Shown: positions 34,638-49,740 of the stretch, piece by piece
How positions within the stretch are numbered: the stretch's first letter is position 1
Layout: each line of letters opens with the position of its first letter
Origin: Marsupella aquatica
Lineage: Eukaryota > Marchantiophyta
Direction: 5' to 3'
DNA length: 64,000 nt
Assembly (NCBI GenBank): GCA_973895155.1
Contig: OZ316895.1
Coordinates: forward strand, 12,586,001-12,650,000
Made by a program: the position numbers and the translations under genes
Notes under the pieces: generated by a model
Told to the model about the DNA's origin: nothing
The model's database searches: none
The model's input: the letters and a program-made list of their open reading frames with translations, nothing else

Positions 34638-35286
34638 AATAATATTTGGAAGGGACACTAATGTCTGATCCCAAACGGCAAGCAAATGGTTTGCTCTGAC
34701 TGTGGCAATCACTGCTAGTCTGATCCCAAACTCACTCCTAGCTCTTACCTCGCCCTCCCTCATCCTCCAAACTTCGTCTTCCGCTTAATTTAACCAGAAT
34801 TGATGTCACCCCTTCTCTTTTTAGACCTCTGCAAACCTGAAAAATCCCAGCAATAGAGATAACTGTGGGAGAGATCTGAAAAATTGAAAATCTGAGAATG
34901 GATAGAATGGACAAGCTAGAGTAAGTTCTTCAAAAAATTATGAAAACCTTACAATCTTGGCCGTGGAGCTATTTTCTTTATTCAAGACTGTGATCCTGAA
35001 CTAAAATATATAGGGGATTATTGGCAATGACACGGGTTTAGCAAGCCTTACTGCAGGGACATTTGGGTGACTGCCCTCGTGTGGCTGCCCTGTCTCTTGG
35101 CCGGACTAGTGGGTTTTTGGCGTGTTGTGGTCCCGGGCTGCCGTTGTACCTAGTCTGTTTTTTTTCTGGGTTTCCCCAGGTTTGATTTTTTTTTAAATGA
35201 CACAGGTTTACAATAAGTACCTGCACAACTCACACAATTCCCATACACATTTGACTACCAGAGAGGTTTGTGTTATTTATTGATGC

Positions 35287-36435
35287 ACTAGCTCAATACC
35301 TGTGCGTTGCACAAAAGAAGTTGTGTCGGCCAAGATGTCGTTGAGAAAAAAAAGATGTCATGTCGGCCAAGAGGTCGTTGAGAGAAAAGAAGTCATTGAG
35401 AAAAAAAAGATGTCGTGTTGGCCAAGAGGTCGTTGAAAAAAAAGTTGTCATGTCGGCCAAGATGTCGTTGAAAAAAAGATGTCGTGTTGGCCAAGACATC
35501 GTTGAGGGGAAATACCCGTGCATTGTACAAAAGATGTTAAGAAAAAAGATGTTAAGAAAAAAGATGTTGTGTCACCCAAAATGTCATTAAAATAAAGATA
35601 TCGTGGCACCCAAGATATTGTTTAGAAAACAGATGTTATGGCGCCCAAGATGTCATGTCCCCCAAGATGTCATGTCCCCCAAGATGTCACTAAGAGGAAA
35701 GTGTTGTGGCACCCAAAATGTTCTTAAGAGAATTATATGTTGTGTTTCCCAAGAATAATGTTCTTATGTGAAAGATGTCATGAAGTAAAAAGATATTGTT
35801 AAGAAAAAGAAGTCATTTTGCCAAAGATGACATGTTGCCCAAAAGGTCATCAAGTAAAAAATTGTGTCAAGTAGATGTCATGTGGCCAATGATGTGATTA
35901 CGCTAAAGATGTCGCTAAGTATTAAGATGTTGTTAAGTACAAAATGGTCAATAGATAAAGTATGTCATTACTCAAAGATGTTGTGAAGTAAAAACATGTT
36001 GTTAAGTACATCTCGGGCCTGATACCCGTGCATTGCACAAATGATGCATGTTGAGGTGAGAAAATATATCAAGGTGAGAAAAGATGTCGATAAGAGAAAA
36101 ACATTTTGAGCTGAGAAAAATATGTCAAGGTGAGAAAAAAAATGGCATATTAGAGAAAAACATTTGGAGGTGAGAAAAATATATCAAGGAGAGAAAAGAT
36201 GGCGAGATGAGAAAAAGATGTCAATATGAGGAAAAATGTTGAGGGTGAAGAAAGATGTTGTGGTGAGATAAAGATGGCCAGGTGAGAAAAATATGGCAAA
36301 ATAAGACAAATATAATATATATATCGAGGTGAGAAAAGATCTCAAGGTGAGGAAAATATGTGAAGATGAGCAAAGATCTTGAGGTGAGAAGATCTTAATA
36401 TGAAGAAAAGATGTCAAGATGAGAAATTATTTGAA
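35287..36435 (+). repeat. GATGTC arrays, copies 3a and 3b
   Basis: Two heads are present: ACTAGCTCAATACCTGTGCG leading into TTGCACAAAAG at 35287, and GATACCCGTGCATTGCACAAA near 36010. The first array (to about 36000) has units like GGCCAAGATGTCGTTGAGAAAA. The second (36040-36435) has GATGTCRAGGTGAGAAAA units like copy 1. The interval from 35287 to about 37240 is absent from unit B at about 48925, so it is an insertion. Confidence 0.8.
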
Positions 36436-37250
36436 ATTATTTCAAAAAAAATTAGAATTATTTATATATGAATAAATTTAATTAAAATTTGATTAATTTT
36501 TTCATTGTGGCAGATATGAGAAGGTTAAAGGGTAGTTTGGGGCAGGAACTTATTTTTAGAAGGGGTGTATGGATAGATCTCTGTGGAAAAAATTATGTTT
36601 TGATGAACATTCAAGATTGATTGTCACTTTTTTTAGTTTGTAAAGGGACAGGCAGGATTATAATGGTACATGGTAAAGGGAGATCTCCTTGATACTCTTG
36701 CATTGCTAGAGACTCTCCTTATTTTCTTTGTATTATTAAATTCATTTTTTGCTTGGTTCTCCATTTTCATTCACATAGGAAATCATTCTTTCATGTTTTT
36801 CATTTTGGGATATTGCAAATTTGAATGACTACTATAAAAAAGTAACATTTTATTATAGATTTTGACATTGTCCTTGTCATCTAACGTATTGTGTTTAATT
36901 AACCTATTTAAATTAAATTAATATAATTATTATATTTTACAATATTGTAATACTTGCAATAATACATAGTATAGTATATATTATGTAGTTTTATATTTCA
37001 TGTATATGGGTCAAGAACCTCCTTGATACTCATGCATGTACATTCCCTCTCTTGTTTTGTGTGGCTCTGTCCTTTTGCATCTCCCATTTGATTCCCCTCT
37101 TGTTTGGAATGCAATTATTACTGTTTTGGTGTACACTAAATTTAATGTAACCTTGATTCCTTCTCTTTGACATAATTAATGTTTTTTGGACACTGCAAAT
37201 TAGAATAACCAGCACTTCAAAAAAGGCGCAACCTTGTATTATTGTTTAGG
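36436..37250. other. AT-rich tail of the inserted element
   Basis: 36540-36620 (GTGTATGGATAG ... TGTTTTGATGAA) matches 18890-18950. The remainder is AT-rich, ending where similarity to unit B resumes near 37240-37255. No coding region. Confidence 0.45.
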
Positions 37251-39198
37251 ATGTCTTGTAGGCATCAAGTTCTCCCCTTGGGATCGAAATAGAAGTCGAA
37301 GACCAGTCAGAACTACTACAGAAGAAGATGTCAGCCAAAGTTTGTAAAGCATAGGACGTAAAATTACGTGGATAATGTCCTAGGGAATCTGCTCTAAGAA
37401 GTACCCTTTATAAATTAGCATGTCTTTTAAAACTGATAGCAAGGAATAATTCTAGAACATGTGCATGTAAATAGTACCAGGATTACGCGTGATTATGAGA
37501 AGTTGACAAAAGTTGACCCTTGACCCCATCCCCTGAAGGACCGGCCCCTCACTGCACCTAACTGGGTCTTTCAATAAAGTGCTCCTTTCAAAAAAACCAA
37601 ACAAAAGTTGGCTTGATGGGCGTAGATGAAAGTGTTGTTACAGTTTGGAAGGAGTGTATTTTTGAAGGTTTTTTATTTTTAGCCAGTGTGATGAATGTTT
37701 GCTTCTCTAAGGGAGAGAATTCTAGGAATATTCTCTGCCAGATTTTACTGAATTAAATGTTGACCATCAGATATCCCTAGATTTAAGGAGGACCCTTAGA
37801 TTCTGGCTAATGGGGCCCATGATTTGGTGGAAGAGTGGCTAATGGTGTCAGAAAAATGTAGCTAATATTAGCCAAAAATGGCGAAAGGTTTTTGGGGAGG
37901 TGGAATTTGGCTAAAATTTGCACTTATATGCTGTTTGGAACCCCTAGGACAATGTTGTACGACCAGTTCTTCTAAGGTGGCCAAGTGCACATTTGCCCTT
38001 CTGTGCTTTACCATGTTGCACTGTGGAACACCCTAGTTTAGGGTGAGATAGTGCACCCTAAACAATAACAAAAGCCTAAAGACACTCATAATTATCATGT
38101 TAGTTTCTTTTGATGCTGGGATGGATCACACATTTGAATTCAACACTCCGATGGACTCCAAAGAACCAAAATGCCCCCCGTCCTCCCCCCCCCTTCCGTT
38201 TCCAATAAATTTGTGAAGGAGATAGGACCCTGTCAAATAGTAATAAAACTTTAAAAGCCTGGTGCAGCTCCTGTTGTAAAGTGCATGGAAAGGTATGTTT
38301 AATTGTACGTGAACGTGCTCCTGACCTGGGTGCATCCTAGGCCCATGGTCTAGAGGTCAAAAGTGGTGGGGTTCCAGTGAACGTCATTAGACAACTTCTC
38401 CTTTGACCCATGTCCACATGTTCACTTCCAATTGCAATGCAAATATGAACTGCCATGATGGTTCATTCGTCAGTGGACTTTGTTTCTGCCAAGGCCTATC
38501 ATAATCCCCCACGTTTGACCATTAATGGTGATTGAGACTGGCCTAGTAGAGGAAAGGAGTGACAGCCACATAGTAGGGGAAGGGAGTCAAACAAATAGAG
38601 GAAGTGGTGGAATTTTGGGAACCTCCCTTTTATGTAGTGAACAGCGTGTCTATGCGAAGGCTCCAGGGATTAGACCACCACCTAGCACTTATCCACGGAA
38701 CTCACCTGTAAGTGCATGAGCTAGCATTCATGCACTTTTCCATATGTGCATGGTTTTCACTATCAAGTAAGTGCATGGAAATTGCTTATGCAGTTAGTGG
38801 TGTTATCAGATCATACACATAATTGGACTCCTCTTACCCCAAAGCCTTCATATTGTGCATTTCAAGGGTAAATCGATGAAACTAATTTACTTGGGTGTTT
38901 GTTGCACTTACCTACAAATACTTCTTTTTGGAGTGTATTGCAGTAATAGACAAATGCATGTGTACACTTGTAGACAGAAATGCACTTTACGCATTTGTCT
39001 TGTAGTGTCAATATTTTGTGGTTTAGTGAGGGTCAAGCTTCACATATGCAACTGCACCTTTTTTTAACATTTACGAAGGAAATCTTCTAATATTAGAGGA
39101 CTACATGGTCTGGCTGCACTTATCCAGAGATAGATTTTTTCACATTGCACTCAGACATGGTTCGCTGCAAACCCTGTGGGTGGTTTGAAATCCATTTC
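37251..39198. other. Unit A sequence upstream of germin-like gene 3
   Basis: Non-coding, largely alignable to 48935-51110. No independent gene was seen. It includes a C-rich run near 38178-38202. Confidence 0.4.
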
Positions 39199-39207
39199 TA
39201 TATATAA
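39199..39207 (+). promoter_or_regulatory. Candidate TATA box for germin-like gene 3
   Basis: TATATATAA-type sequence about 405 bp upstream of the ATG at 39611. The distance is longer than for gene 1, so another start site is possible. Confidence 0.35.
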
Positions 39208-39610
39208 ACCCTTCAGATAAAAGTAGCATTCATTTGAGAGCAGCCCAGGGAAGGTCTTACCTCCCAGCCTTGGACTTTGTCTCAGCTTGTTCCCAGAGAA
39301 CTTGCAGTACAATTGTACTCCATGTATCTCCCAAGTATGTCGATTCGTCAAGTCTGCAACTCGAAACTATAAGTAACGCCACAGCCCACAACCAGAACCA
39401 AATCATCCGAAGTTGAGAATCCAGCCCAGTTCATATGTTCATAGGAGCCTCGTTGCCTACAGCATCCAAGCTCGGAAATCTCACTGACTTTAATCGTATT
39501 CACTCGACGAATTTCCTCTGCACTGTTTTGATCACCGAACGTGCGAATTGACACAATTGTAGTTTGAATTTTTTTGTATCAACCGATCGAACACTCCAGT
39601 GTGGTGCACC

Positions 39611-40720
39611 ATGGCCAAGTCGATGGCGTTTCTGGGACTGGTGCTGCTTATGGCAGTGGCGGTACAGACAGCTCGTGCGAGTGATCCGGAACTTACCACG
39701 GATTTCAACGTGACGAATCCGACTGTGGACAATTTCACCTTCACCGGATTCCGCAACCCTCAGCCGCTAGGCCCAGGAAAGGCAGCGCCCACGCCCGCCC
39801 CTATCCCAGGGCTCAGCGGGCTGGGCCTCGCGGCTGTGCTGTTCGAGTTCGGCCCAGAGTCGCAGATTGATCCCCATACTCACCCTCGCGCCACCGAAGT
39901 GTTTTATGTGCTCTCAGGTATGGACAGTTTAGAATCCCTGTTCCTCCTCAGATATCCGAGCGAGTCCTTGTTCCATAGTATCAATGACGGATGTGCTTTT
40001 ACACGAACGTCACTTCAATCCCAGCCATATGCGTGACGTATTGTCCAATCCCGATCAGTGACTTTCGTAGGGCCGGACCACTTTGACAGCTGCTTGTTTA
40101 CACTCGAATCGAACTAGCTCCCATTATGATCATTTGAATATATGCAAGATTTCGTATTTGTATCTTGATTCATTACACTCAACTCTGGTAAGCTCTCTGG
40201 TCACTGATCTGTGTAGCTCGATCAAGTTCACTTATCTGTTTGTCACATAATTTAGATGATCATGTGACCAAGTTGTGGTATCGTTGTCCAAAGAAAAGGT
40301 CCGTACTGTGAAGTGTAATTATGTCAAACACATCAAGAATCTCAATTTTCGGCATAAGAGTAGAACGATAAACGATTGTTGTGCTGTACGTGAATTGCAG
40401 GCTCATTGGACGTGGGATTCGTGGACACCGCCAACAGTCTGTTCGAGATTACAGTGCAGGCGGGCGATATCTTTGTGTTCCCCAAGGGATTGCTGCACTG
40501 GCAGCGCAACAATGGTCATGGAACAGCTTCAGGCTACTCGGTGCTCTCCAGTGAAAACCCCGGCACTCTCCTCGTTGCCGAAGCTCTGTTCACCTCCGGC
40601 ATGAAGGGTCTCCCTGATATTGTTCTCGGCACTGCCTTCGGTATCAGTACCAGCAACCAGAATATAGACCAAATCAAGCAAGCCGTTGCTACCAGGAACA
40701 ATCAGACCTTGCATTTGTAG
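39611..40720 (+). CDS. GLP: Germin-like protein (cupin), gene 3
   Basis: Exons 39611-39917 and 40401-40720, intron GT-AG of 483 bp, phase 1. The product is 208 residues, starting MAKSMAFLGLVLLMAVAV with a signal peptide ending near ARA-SDPE. An upstream in-frame ATG at 39599 would add MWCT. The ATG at 39611 is preferred because it matches the paralogues. Metal ligands are His89, His91, Glu96 and His135 in the two cupin boxes. Sequons are NVT, NFT and a C-terminal NQT. There are no cysteines in the spliced protein. It is the sister copy of gene 4, and the similarity extends through intron and flanks. Likely apoplastic; activity unknown. Confidence 0.93.
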
Positions 40721-41681
40721 TGTTCTCAGACTGGCCATGAAATAACGACAGCATTCATTCGGATGCCCCCTCGCCAAGGGACTCGTCAGGATTTCTGTGC
40801 ATTCTTTGGAAGCAAATTCTGTAGAAAGCTCGACGAGGATACAACCGTCTGCACTAGCGTACCTGTGGGTGGTAGCCTCAACATGAAGCCTTCTAAAGTA
40901 GATTCATGAGCGGTCGATGTCCGGGTCATGAGTTAATAAGGCAGGGGAGTGGTATTTGTATTTTAATGGACGCTGCACGTCAAATGAGTCGATGCTGTTC
41001 TTATCAATCAAAAATTGTGAATTGCAGTTGTCAAAATTCGCACCATATATGTGAAAGTCTCCGGTTTTGATTGAGAATTTTTGGACACATGATCTACGCT
41101 TCGATTTTCCATGATTGACAGAATCAGAAACGTCACGTGCATTGACTGACTTGACCTCGTGACGAGAATTCACTCAAAAGTATAGAAATTGTTGGAAAAG
41201 CACATATTTTACCGTCGGTGCTGTACTTGGGACTTATCCAGCCTCTGGAGTCACCGTCGGCAGCATTTTCGCGTCTCCCGGCCGACTGCGGTGACTTGGT
41301 CGCGCTGGGGTGTTGACGCTAAGCTGGATAACAATTCTAACCCACAATAGTTCTCTATGGAGCAGCGCGATCTTGATAAACTTTGGACTGCACAACATTC
41401 AGAACTGCCTTCTGTTCAATACAAAGGAGGTCTGAGATGGTCAGAATGTAAGAGCAAACTCCTCAAAAAACGGGATTCTGAATGAACTGATCTCTTCGTT
41501 TTCTCAATCAATGGTGATAGCCTGCAACAAAGTCACTGACTGAAACTGCATATTATCTCAAGGAGTTGAACTAGTGGAATAACATGGGGTTATCCTTTTG
41601 TCAGATATTGCTATCACACAGTTCACCTGATTATCACACAGTTCACCTTGTTCATTGATTAACGCCGCTTTAAAATATACT
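40721..41681. other. Unit A sequence downstream of germin-like gene 3
   Basis: Non-coding, collinear with 52497-53680 in unit B. No gene recognised. Confidence 0.4.
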
Positions 41682-43538
41682 AGCCTGACTGCCCTGAGCT
41701 TAAATAGAATTGAAAAGTTTTTAAACATTGAAATAAATAAATCTACACTCTTTTTGGTTATCTTTTTGGTTATCTTTGTATCTACTCACTATAATATATA
41801 ATCCCATATAATATATAATCCCGTATAATATAATCCTGCTTTTGCTTTTTCTACTCATCATTTACGTACGAATTTCACTTTTGGAGGGAACTCATTATGA
41901 TCCTTGGATTTAAAATTTAATTTTTCCTGCCCATCAGATCTTATGTAAGGAAGAATAAAAGAGTATGTTCTAGCCTTAGGCACTTATGGGCTCCCACCCA
42001 CACCTAGACTCATACACTAACATCCACAAAAAGGTCATTGGAAATTGAGTGAATTGAAGTGTGACTATCATGGGTAGGTGGGCCTGCCAAGAAAATCTAA
42101 GTAGACCCCACATTACATTTGGAACATGATGATTGCCCTCTTCAAGTAAAGTAAAGACAGAGAAAAATACAAATAAAGTTGTGACTTCAAAACGTATATA
42201 TTATTTGTAGGAAAGTGAAAAAAAAATTAAGTCTATTGGGAGTAATCAAGAAATTTTATTTTTTCTATTCTCTCTATGAAATAGTTTTTCCAAGTGATAT
42301 TAACACTCAATCCTAAATTCCTTTCTGCAATACCTTATTGACCAAAGACAGAATGGCCTCAAGAATAAAATGGCCCCAACAACTAAATGGCCACACTGAT
42401 AATTGATTGTAACAATAAAATGGTTGTAATTACAGTGGTGCAATGCACGGGCAATGTGTTTGTATATAGGTCATATTTAAAATTTTATTATACAAAACTA
42501 TCCCATCTCAAAGCTTTCCTGCAATTGACAAAGGTGGAAAAGGAAGGAACAAATTAGTACCATGGCAAGAAAAAGGGAGGGCACAAAAGAGGAGGAAAAA
42601 AAGTGAATTTCTCTCTCAATAGAGGGCAACCACACTTGACCCTGTGACACCCCACCCAGGGCCGCACCCACCGCCCTCTGTCTTGCGTTCCCTCCCACGC
42701 TCTTGCTCTCCCCCACAACATTGCTTTCATAATAACACTTTGGGACATGAATTGTCTCAACATGTTTGCCTCAACTTGACAATTTTTCTCACCTTGACAT
42801 ATTTTTATCTCCTCAATATCTTTTTCTCACCTTGATATATTTTCTCATATTCACATCTTTTCTCAGTCTCCTTGACATCTTTTACTCATCTCAATGTCAT
42901 TTTTCACATTGACATTTTCCCTCTCCTCTGCATCTTTTACTCACCTCAGCATGATTTTGTCAATTTCACATCTTCTTCTCTCGTTGACATGATTTCTTCT
43001 CCTTAATATCATTTTTTCACCTTGACATCTTTCATTGACATTTTTTCTCACCTCGACATTTTTTCTTTCACCTTGATATTTTTTTGCTTCTCAACATCTT
43101 TTCCTCGCCTCAACATCATTTCTCATCTCAATATCTTTTTCTCTCCTCACATTGATATTTTCTCTCGTCGACATCTTTTGCTCACCACATCTTTGCTCAC
43201 CTCAAAATCTTTTCTCTTCTCAATCTTTTCAATGACATGTTTTCTCTCCTCTACATCTTTGTTCATCTCAATATCTTTTTTCTTTTTGACATCTTTTATC
43301 ATCTTGATATCTTTTGTTTACCTTGACATCTTTTTTCTCCTCAACATCTTTTATCACCTGGACATCTTTTGCTCACTTTGATATCATTTTTCCCCTCGAC
43401 ATCTCTTATCATCTCGACATCTTTTCTCTCCTCAACAGCTTTTACCAGCTCGACATCTTTTGCTCATTTTGACATCATTTCTCTCCTCGACATCTTTTAT
43501 CACCTCGACATCTTTCGTGCAACGCAGAGGCATTGGAC
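41682..43538 (-). mobile_element. Inserted element carrying GATGTC array, copy 4 (minus orientation)
   Basis: Unit B at about 53680-53695 lacks this block. On the minus strand the element starts ACTAGTCCAATGCCTCTGCG, TTGCACGAAAGATGTCGAGG, then array units to about 42740. It has a second GTGCATTGCAC motif near 42440-42455 and an AT-rich remainder to 41682. ACT flanks both edges (41679-41681, 43537-43539) and may be a 3-bp target duplication. The two ends share a degenerate inverted start (ACTAG...TGCC.CTG). No transposase was seen. The plus-strand open frames of 106-119 codons are pyrimidine-tract artefacts. Confidence 0.7.
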
Positions 43539-44837
43539 TAGTAGTATCTATATGTTTTGTGCATCTTTTAGATTTGTCCTATTGAAAGTCATCATCCATT
43601 TTGTAATTATTTGGAGATCTTTTAGATTTGTCCTATTGAAAGTCATCATCCATTTTGTAATTATTTGGAGATCTAGAGATTGTGAGTAGTGTCCAAGTTT
43701 ATTCTAGTTCACTTACACATGCAATGGGTTAATTCAGTATGTGCTGTAGATGTTGACTTACCCAAATCTCCCCAAAACTTCACGGACAGCTGAATTAACC
43801 CTCAGCTGTTCCCTTCCGTTATAGCCGTAACTTACAGACGACATGAACTATGCTGTCACGAAGCCCACTCCTTGCTATCAAATGGTTGGTAGGTTTAAGT
43901 TCTTATGTCAAGACTGGTCTGGACTGTCCTTTGCCAGGAGCAGAGCGTCTCGATTTGGTGTGATTTCGTCGAAGTGGTCAAACTGAAAGCCAGAAATCGA
44001 TCGTACCATAGCTACAGTAGATTGATTTTTAGAAGCAATTGAAAGACACGTCTCTTTCCTAAAAGTATTACATATTTTCGGTGAACTTAGATGTCGGATT
44101 CCACTCCTGACGCAAATTAAAATAGCTGTACGACGGCAGCGAAATTCAAGAAATTTGGTATAGATATGGCCGGAGAGAATGCAAGCAACATGCTACCAGA
44201 AAAATTCAAGAAAATTGGTACACAGGTGGCCGGAGAGCAGGTACACAGGTGGCCGGAGAGCAGGCAAGCAACATTCGATGTCCTCAACAAAATAATAACT
44301 ACAAAGAAGTAGCGGGTTTGACGTCAGCGGAGACGCCTTTGTTTTTGAGATATACAATCACAATTCTAGGAGATAATGGAAGACAGAATTTGCCTGCCGA
44401 CCAGAAATATACCGGCAACCGAGAGTGCTGACGTATCATATTTGCATGTAGGAGCTTCTCCATTATCTACAAAGGAAAATATTAGTTTCTTAAACCAATA
44501 TATCATGAAGCTATGTGGTACTCAGTCAATGAACCAGATCTCGGTTCATTACTTCAAGATTACTTATGAGACAAAACTTAAGGCATGGAATTCATGTCGC
44601 TTCAAATAAGCCATTACATCTTGAAATCTACAGACCGTATGTTGGAGAAACATAGAGTGACGTACACTTCATACGCTGTTGTGTTCAAGCTATTCCATCG
44701 ACTTCAGACCTACAGAAACCACCCCCTAATTAACAAGCAAGTATCTCGTGGATTACAATCCTCTACTGTTAGTAGCCCGGCTAAGTTACTAGTTAAGCAA
44801 AACTGCTCAGATATCATCGCCCTCGCTCAGAAACTAT
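43539..44837. other. Unit A sequence between the insertion and the GSNOR pseudogene
   Basis: Includes a 54-bp tandem duplication (ATCTTTTAGATTTGTCCTAT onward) at about 43563-43672. Short GTGGCCGGAGAGCAGG repeats lie near 44225-44265. Otherwise collinear with 53700-54740 and non-coding. Confidence 0.45.
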
Positions 44838-47205
<2,368 letters not shown>

Positions 47206-47206
47206 G

Positions 47207-49260
47207 ACGACTGAACTCCCAGACTCAGTCTATCTCAATTTCACCTCGTGCTAGATCCACATTAGATGACTGAACTCCGTACTCAGTCTAAGGAGCGGTT
47301 GTATGGATCTACAGTTTCACAATTAACGTTGACACTCTTGAATTTGTCTAGCTTGCTGCACATATGACTATGCACATACGGACTGTGGTAACTGAGCTGG
47401 GAAAGTGTTCTCTACAGGAGATTGTCAGTGACAGCTTTATATTTAAGGGTCAGATAGATTCATCTAGCTAGTCAGATTGGTGGTCCTGACCATCCTCATC
47501 TCCTTGCATACGTCTATCTTAAATTACTTCACAGTTATGGCAGAAATCATGAGCTTCATATCAACCGTCATTGAATTGTATTTGAAATTCTACATTTTCT
47601 AGAGCGATTATCAAAGTGGGGACTCGGTTATGATTGGGTTATGAAAAGGGGAGCTTGCATGCATGTTAGATCAATTTTTGAAACGAAGATCAATAATTAC
47701 GGAGGATAGGCTTTCAGTGGACACCTGCACGTCAACTCAATAAATCAAATCTTCTAACAGTGGTTATATCATGGGTAGACCTACTTCCTATATTTCAGAT
47801 GACATTTCAATTTGAGTTGTGGACCCTGAAAAGCATGTTGTCTCGTGTGCTGTCGCAAGAGAACACAACCCAAGCAGATACCTCCAGCCTGGGAATTGAA
47901 AAAATTTACTTCCCGCACAGACTTTTGTCTGAATAGTTACACTCTTATGGACGCCCTCACTGTGCTTGCAGTTACTAGGGAGGACATCCAAGTTGTGTAT
48001 ATGGCATGACCCTGCACTGGCCTTTTCCCGATGGAGGTTTCTACTTTAATTTTTTTTACTGGAGTTGTCCAGATACAGTCCCCTAAACTCTCCAAACGTG
48101 GCCAAATCCATTGCTGACACAAACCTCAATTACCCCCTTTAATTTGAGAGTGAAGTGGGTGTGAAGCCATGTAATGAATTGCCTGCCTCCCTAACTCAGT
48201 CTAGCCTTTCAATTGGATTCGATAGATAGATACTTCAAAAGCTTGGTTGATATTAGAAATTCAGAAAAATGTTGGTAGAATAAACAAGGGGTCCGCAGAT
48301 TAATTTTGGGTTATATAGTGTTGGCAACCCCTGTTTCGGAAGGAACAATAATATCCCTGTTGTGAGTGTTGTTAACAATTTTGAAATAGAATGCAAACAA
48401 ATAGTTTGCTCTGGCTGTGGTCATCACGGCTGGTTTCATCCTGAACTCACTCCTAGTTGGCAAGCTCTTAACTCGCCGCCATGATTAATGTCCAAACTTA
48501 GCCTTCCCCGCCCAATAAATTAACCCAGACTTGATCTCACCCTTTCTCTAACACGCCTCTGCAAACCTGAGAAAATTAATCCCCAGCAAACTCTTGAGAA
48601 AACTGTGAAAACCTCTCCAAATTCACCAAAGGATACAAGGTGACATTGGAGAGATCTGAAAAATTGAAAATCCAAGAGTGGGTATTACTATTGACAAGAG
48701 TAACCCAAGAGTAATCCAAGAGTAATGATTGTGGCACATGAAAACCTTACAATCTTTGGCTGCGGCAGAGCTATTTTCTTTATTATTTACTTAGAGACTA
48801 TAATCCTGAACTAAAAACGAAAAAGGAAAACTAGCTGATTATCAGATTATTGCAATAAAATCAGGCAATTGCAATCCAGATTTGACTACCAAAGATTTTT
48901 GTATTATAATTGATGTATTTATTTCTTGTAGACATTCAGTCCTGGCCTTTGGGATTGAAATAAAAGTCAGAGACCAATCAGAACTACTACAGGAGAAGTT
49001 GTCAGCCACAGTAAGGGGAAACTCTTTTATAAAGTTAGAATCTAGGACCTAGAATGAATTGGATATTGTCCTAGAGAATATGCCCTAGCACGTACCCTTT
49101 ATAAAGCACTATGTCTTTTAAATTGATAGCAAGGAATATTTTTTTTAAACATGTGCATTTAAAAATAGGACCTCGAGTGAACGCGCTTTGACCCCTGACC
49201 CCATCCCCGTAATGGACCAGTCCCTCAAGGCACCCAAGTCGGTCTTTCAGGTGCTGTGTT
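47207..49260. other. Unit B left part, non-coding
   Basis: Matches scattered parts of 33840-37570 in unit A. Includes the empty site near 48925 that corresponds to the 35.29-37.24 kb insertion. Open frames are short and without motifs. Confidence 0.4.
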
Positions 49261-49261
49261 C

Positions 49262-49440
49262 AAATTAACCAATGTGATTATATATATACCAAACAGGGAG
49301 ACATGGTCCCAAAAACTAAAAGACCCAATAAAGGGTGGGGGGGAAGGAAAAGAAAAGGCCCCAAGAAGACCAACAGGCCCAACATCCAAGGGGTCATCCA
49401 TAATAAAAAAGGAACCATCACAAAAAAAAGCCTACAAAGC
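49262..49440 (-). mobile_element. LINE-like 3' tail fragment, minus orientation
   Basis: The reverse complement reads TTCTTGGGGCCTTTTC, a C-run, TTTATTGGGT, GGGACCATGTCTCC and TATATATA. This is the same order as the tail at 28020-28200. The plus-strand open frame at 49256-49732 runs through this tail and is not a gene. Confidence 0.55.
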
Positions 49441-49489
49441 AGTCAAGAAGTCTAACACCCTACTGGGCATTGAAGTGCTTGAATCATTG

Positions 49490-49740
49490 ATCAACACTTT
49501 TCAGAGGTACGAGCTTCTTCTGCCGCTGTCCCGTGTTGCTTGTTCCCTTCCGTTGCTGACGATACACACATTGTTGGCCCAATTTCATTTCTGGGGGATG
49601 TTTATGTCCACTTTGTTGCCCAACTTGCTGTCCTTGGTTTGTCAGCTCAGCCAAGGAAATGTGGGGTATGGTCTCGTCTCCCACTCCCAAACTCTTTCAC
49701 TGCCTCTCTTGGTCAGAGCTGTTTTGACATGATTCAATTT
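49490..49740 (+). pseudogene. LINE reverse-transcriptase fragment with ADD box
   Basis: The frame through 49498 and 49540 reads CCLFPSVADDTHIVG, then AQLAVLGLSAQPRKC. This is the catalytic box region of non-LTR reverse transcriptases (F/Y-A-D-D) and the conserved segment after it. About 80 residues are recognisable and both ends fade. It is dead and isolated. It lies next to an oppositely oriented LINE tail, which suggests rearrangement. Confidence 0.7.

Noticed and set aside
43022-43689. Plus-strand open frames of 106-119 codons rich in Phe, Ser and Ile
   Set aside because: Complementary situation to 18.2 kb: the pyrimidine strand of an inverted GATGTC array.
49256-49732. 158-codon plus-strand open frame
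   Set aside because: Its first half is the reverse complement of a LINE-like tail and its second half is the wrong frame over the LINE reverse-transcriptase fragment.
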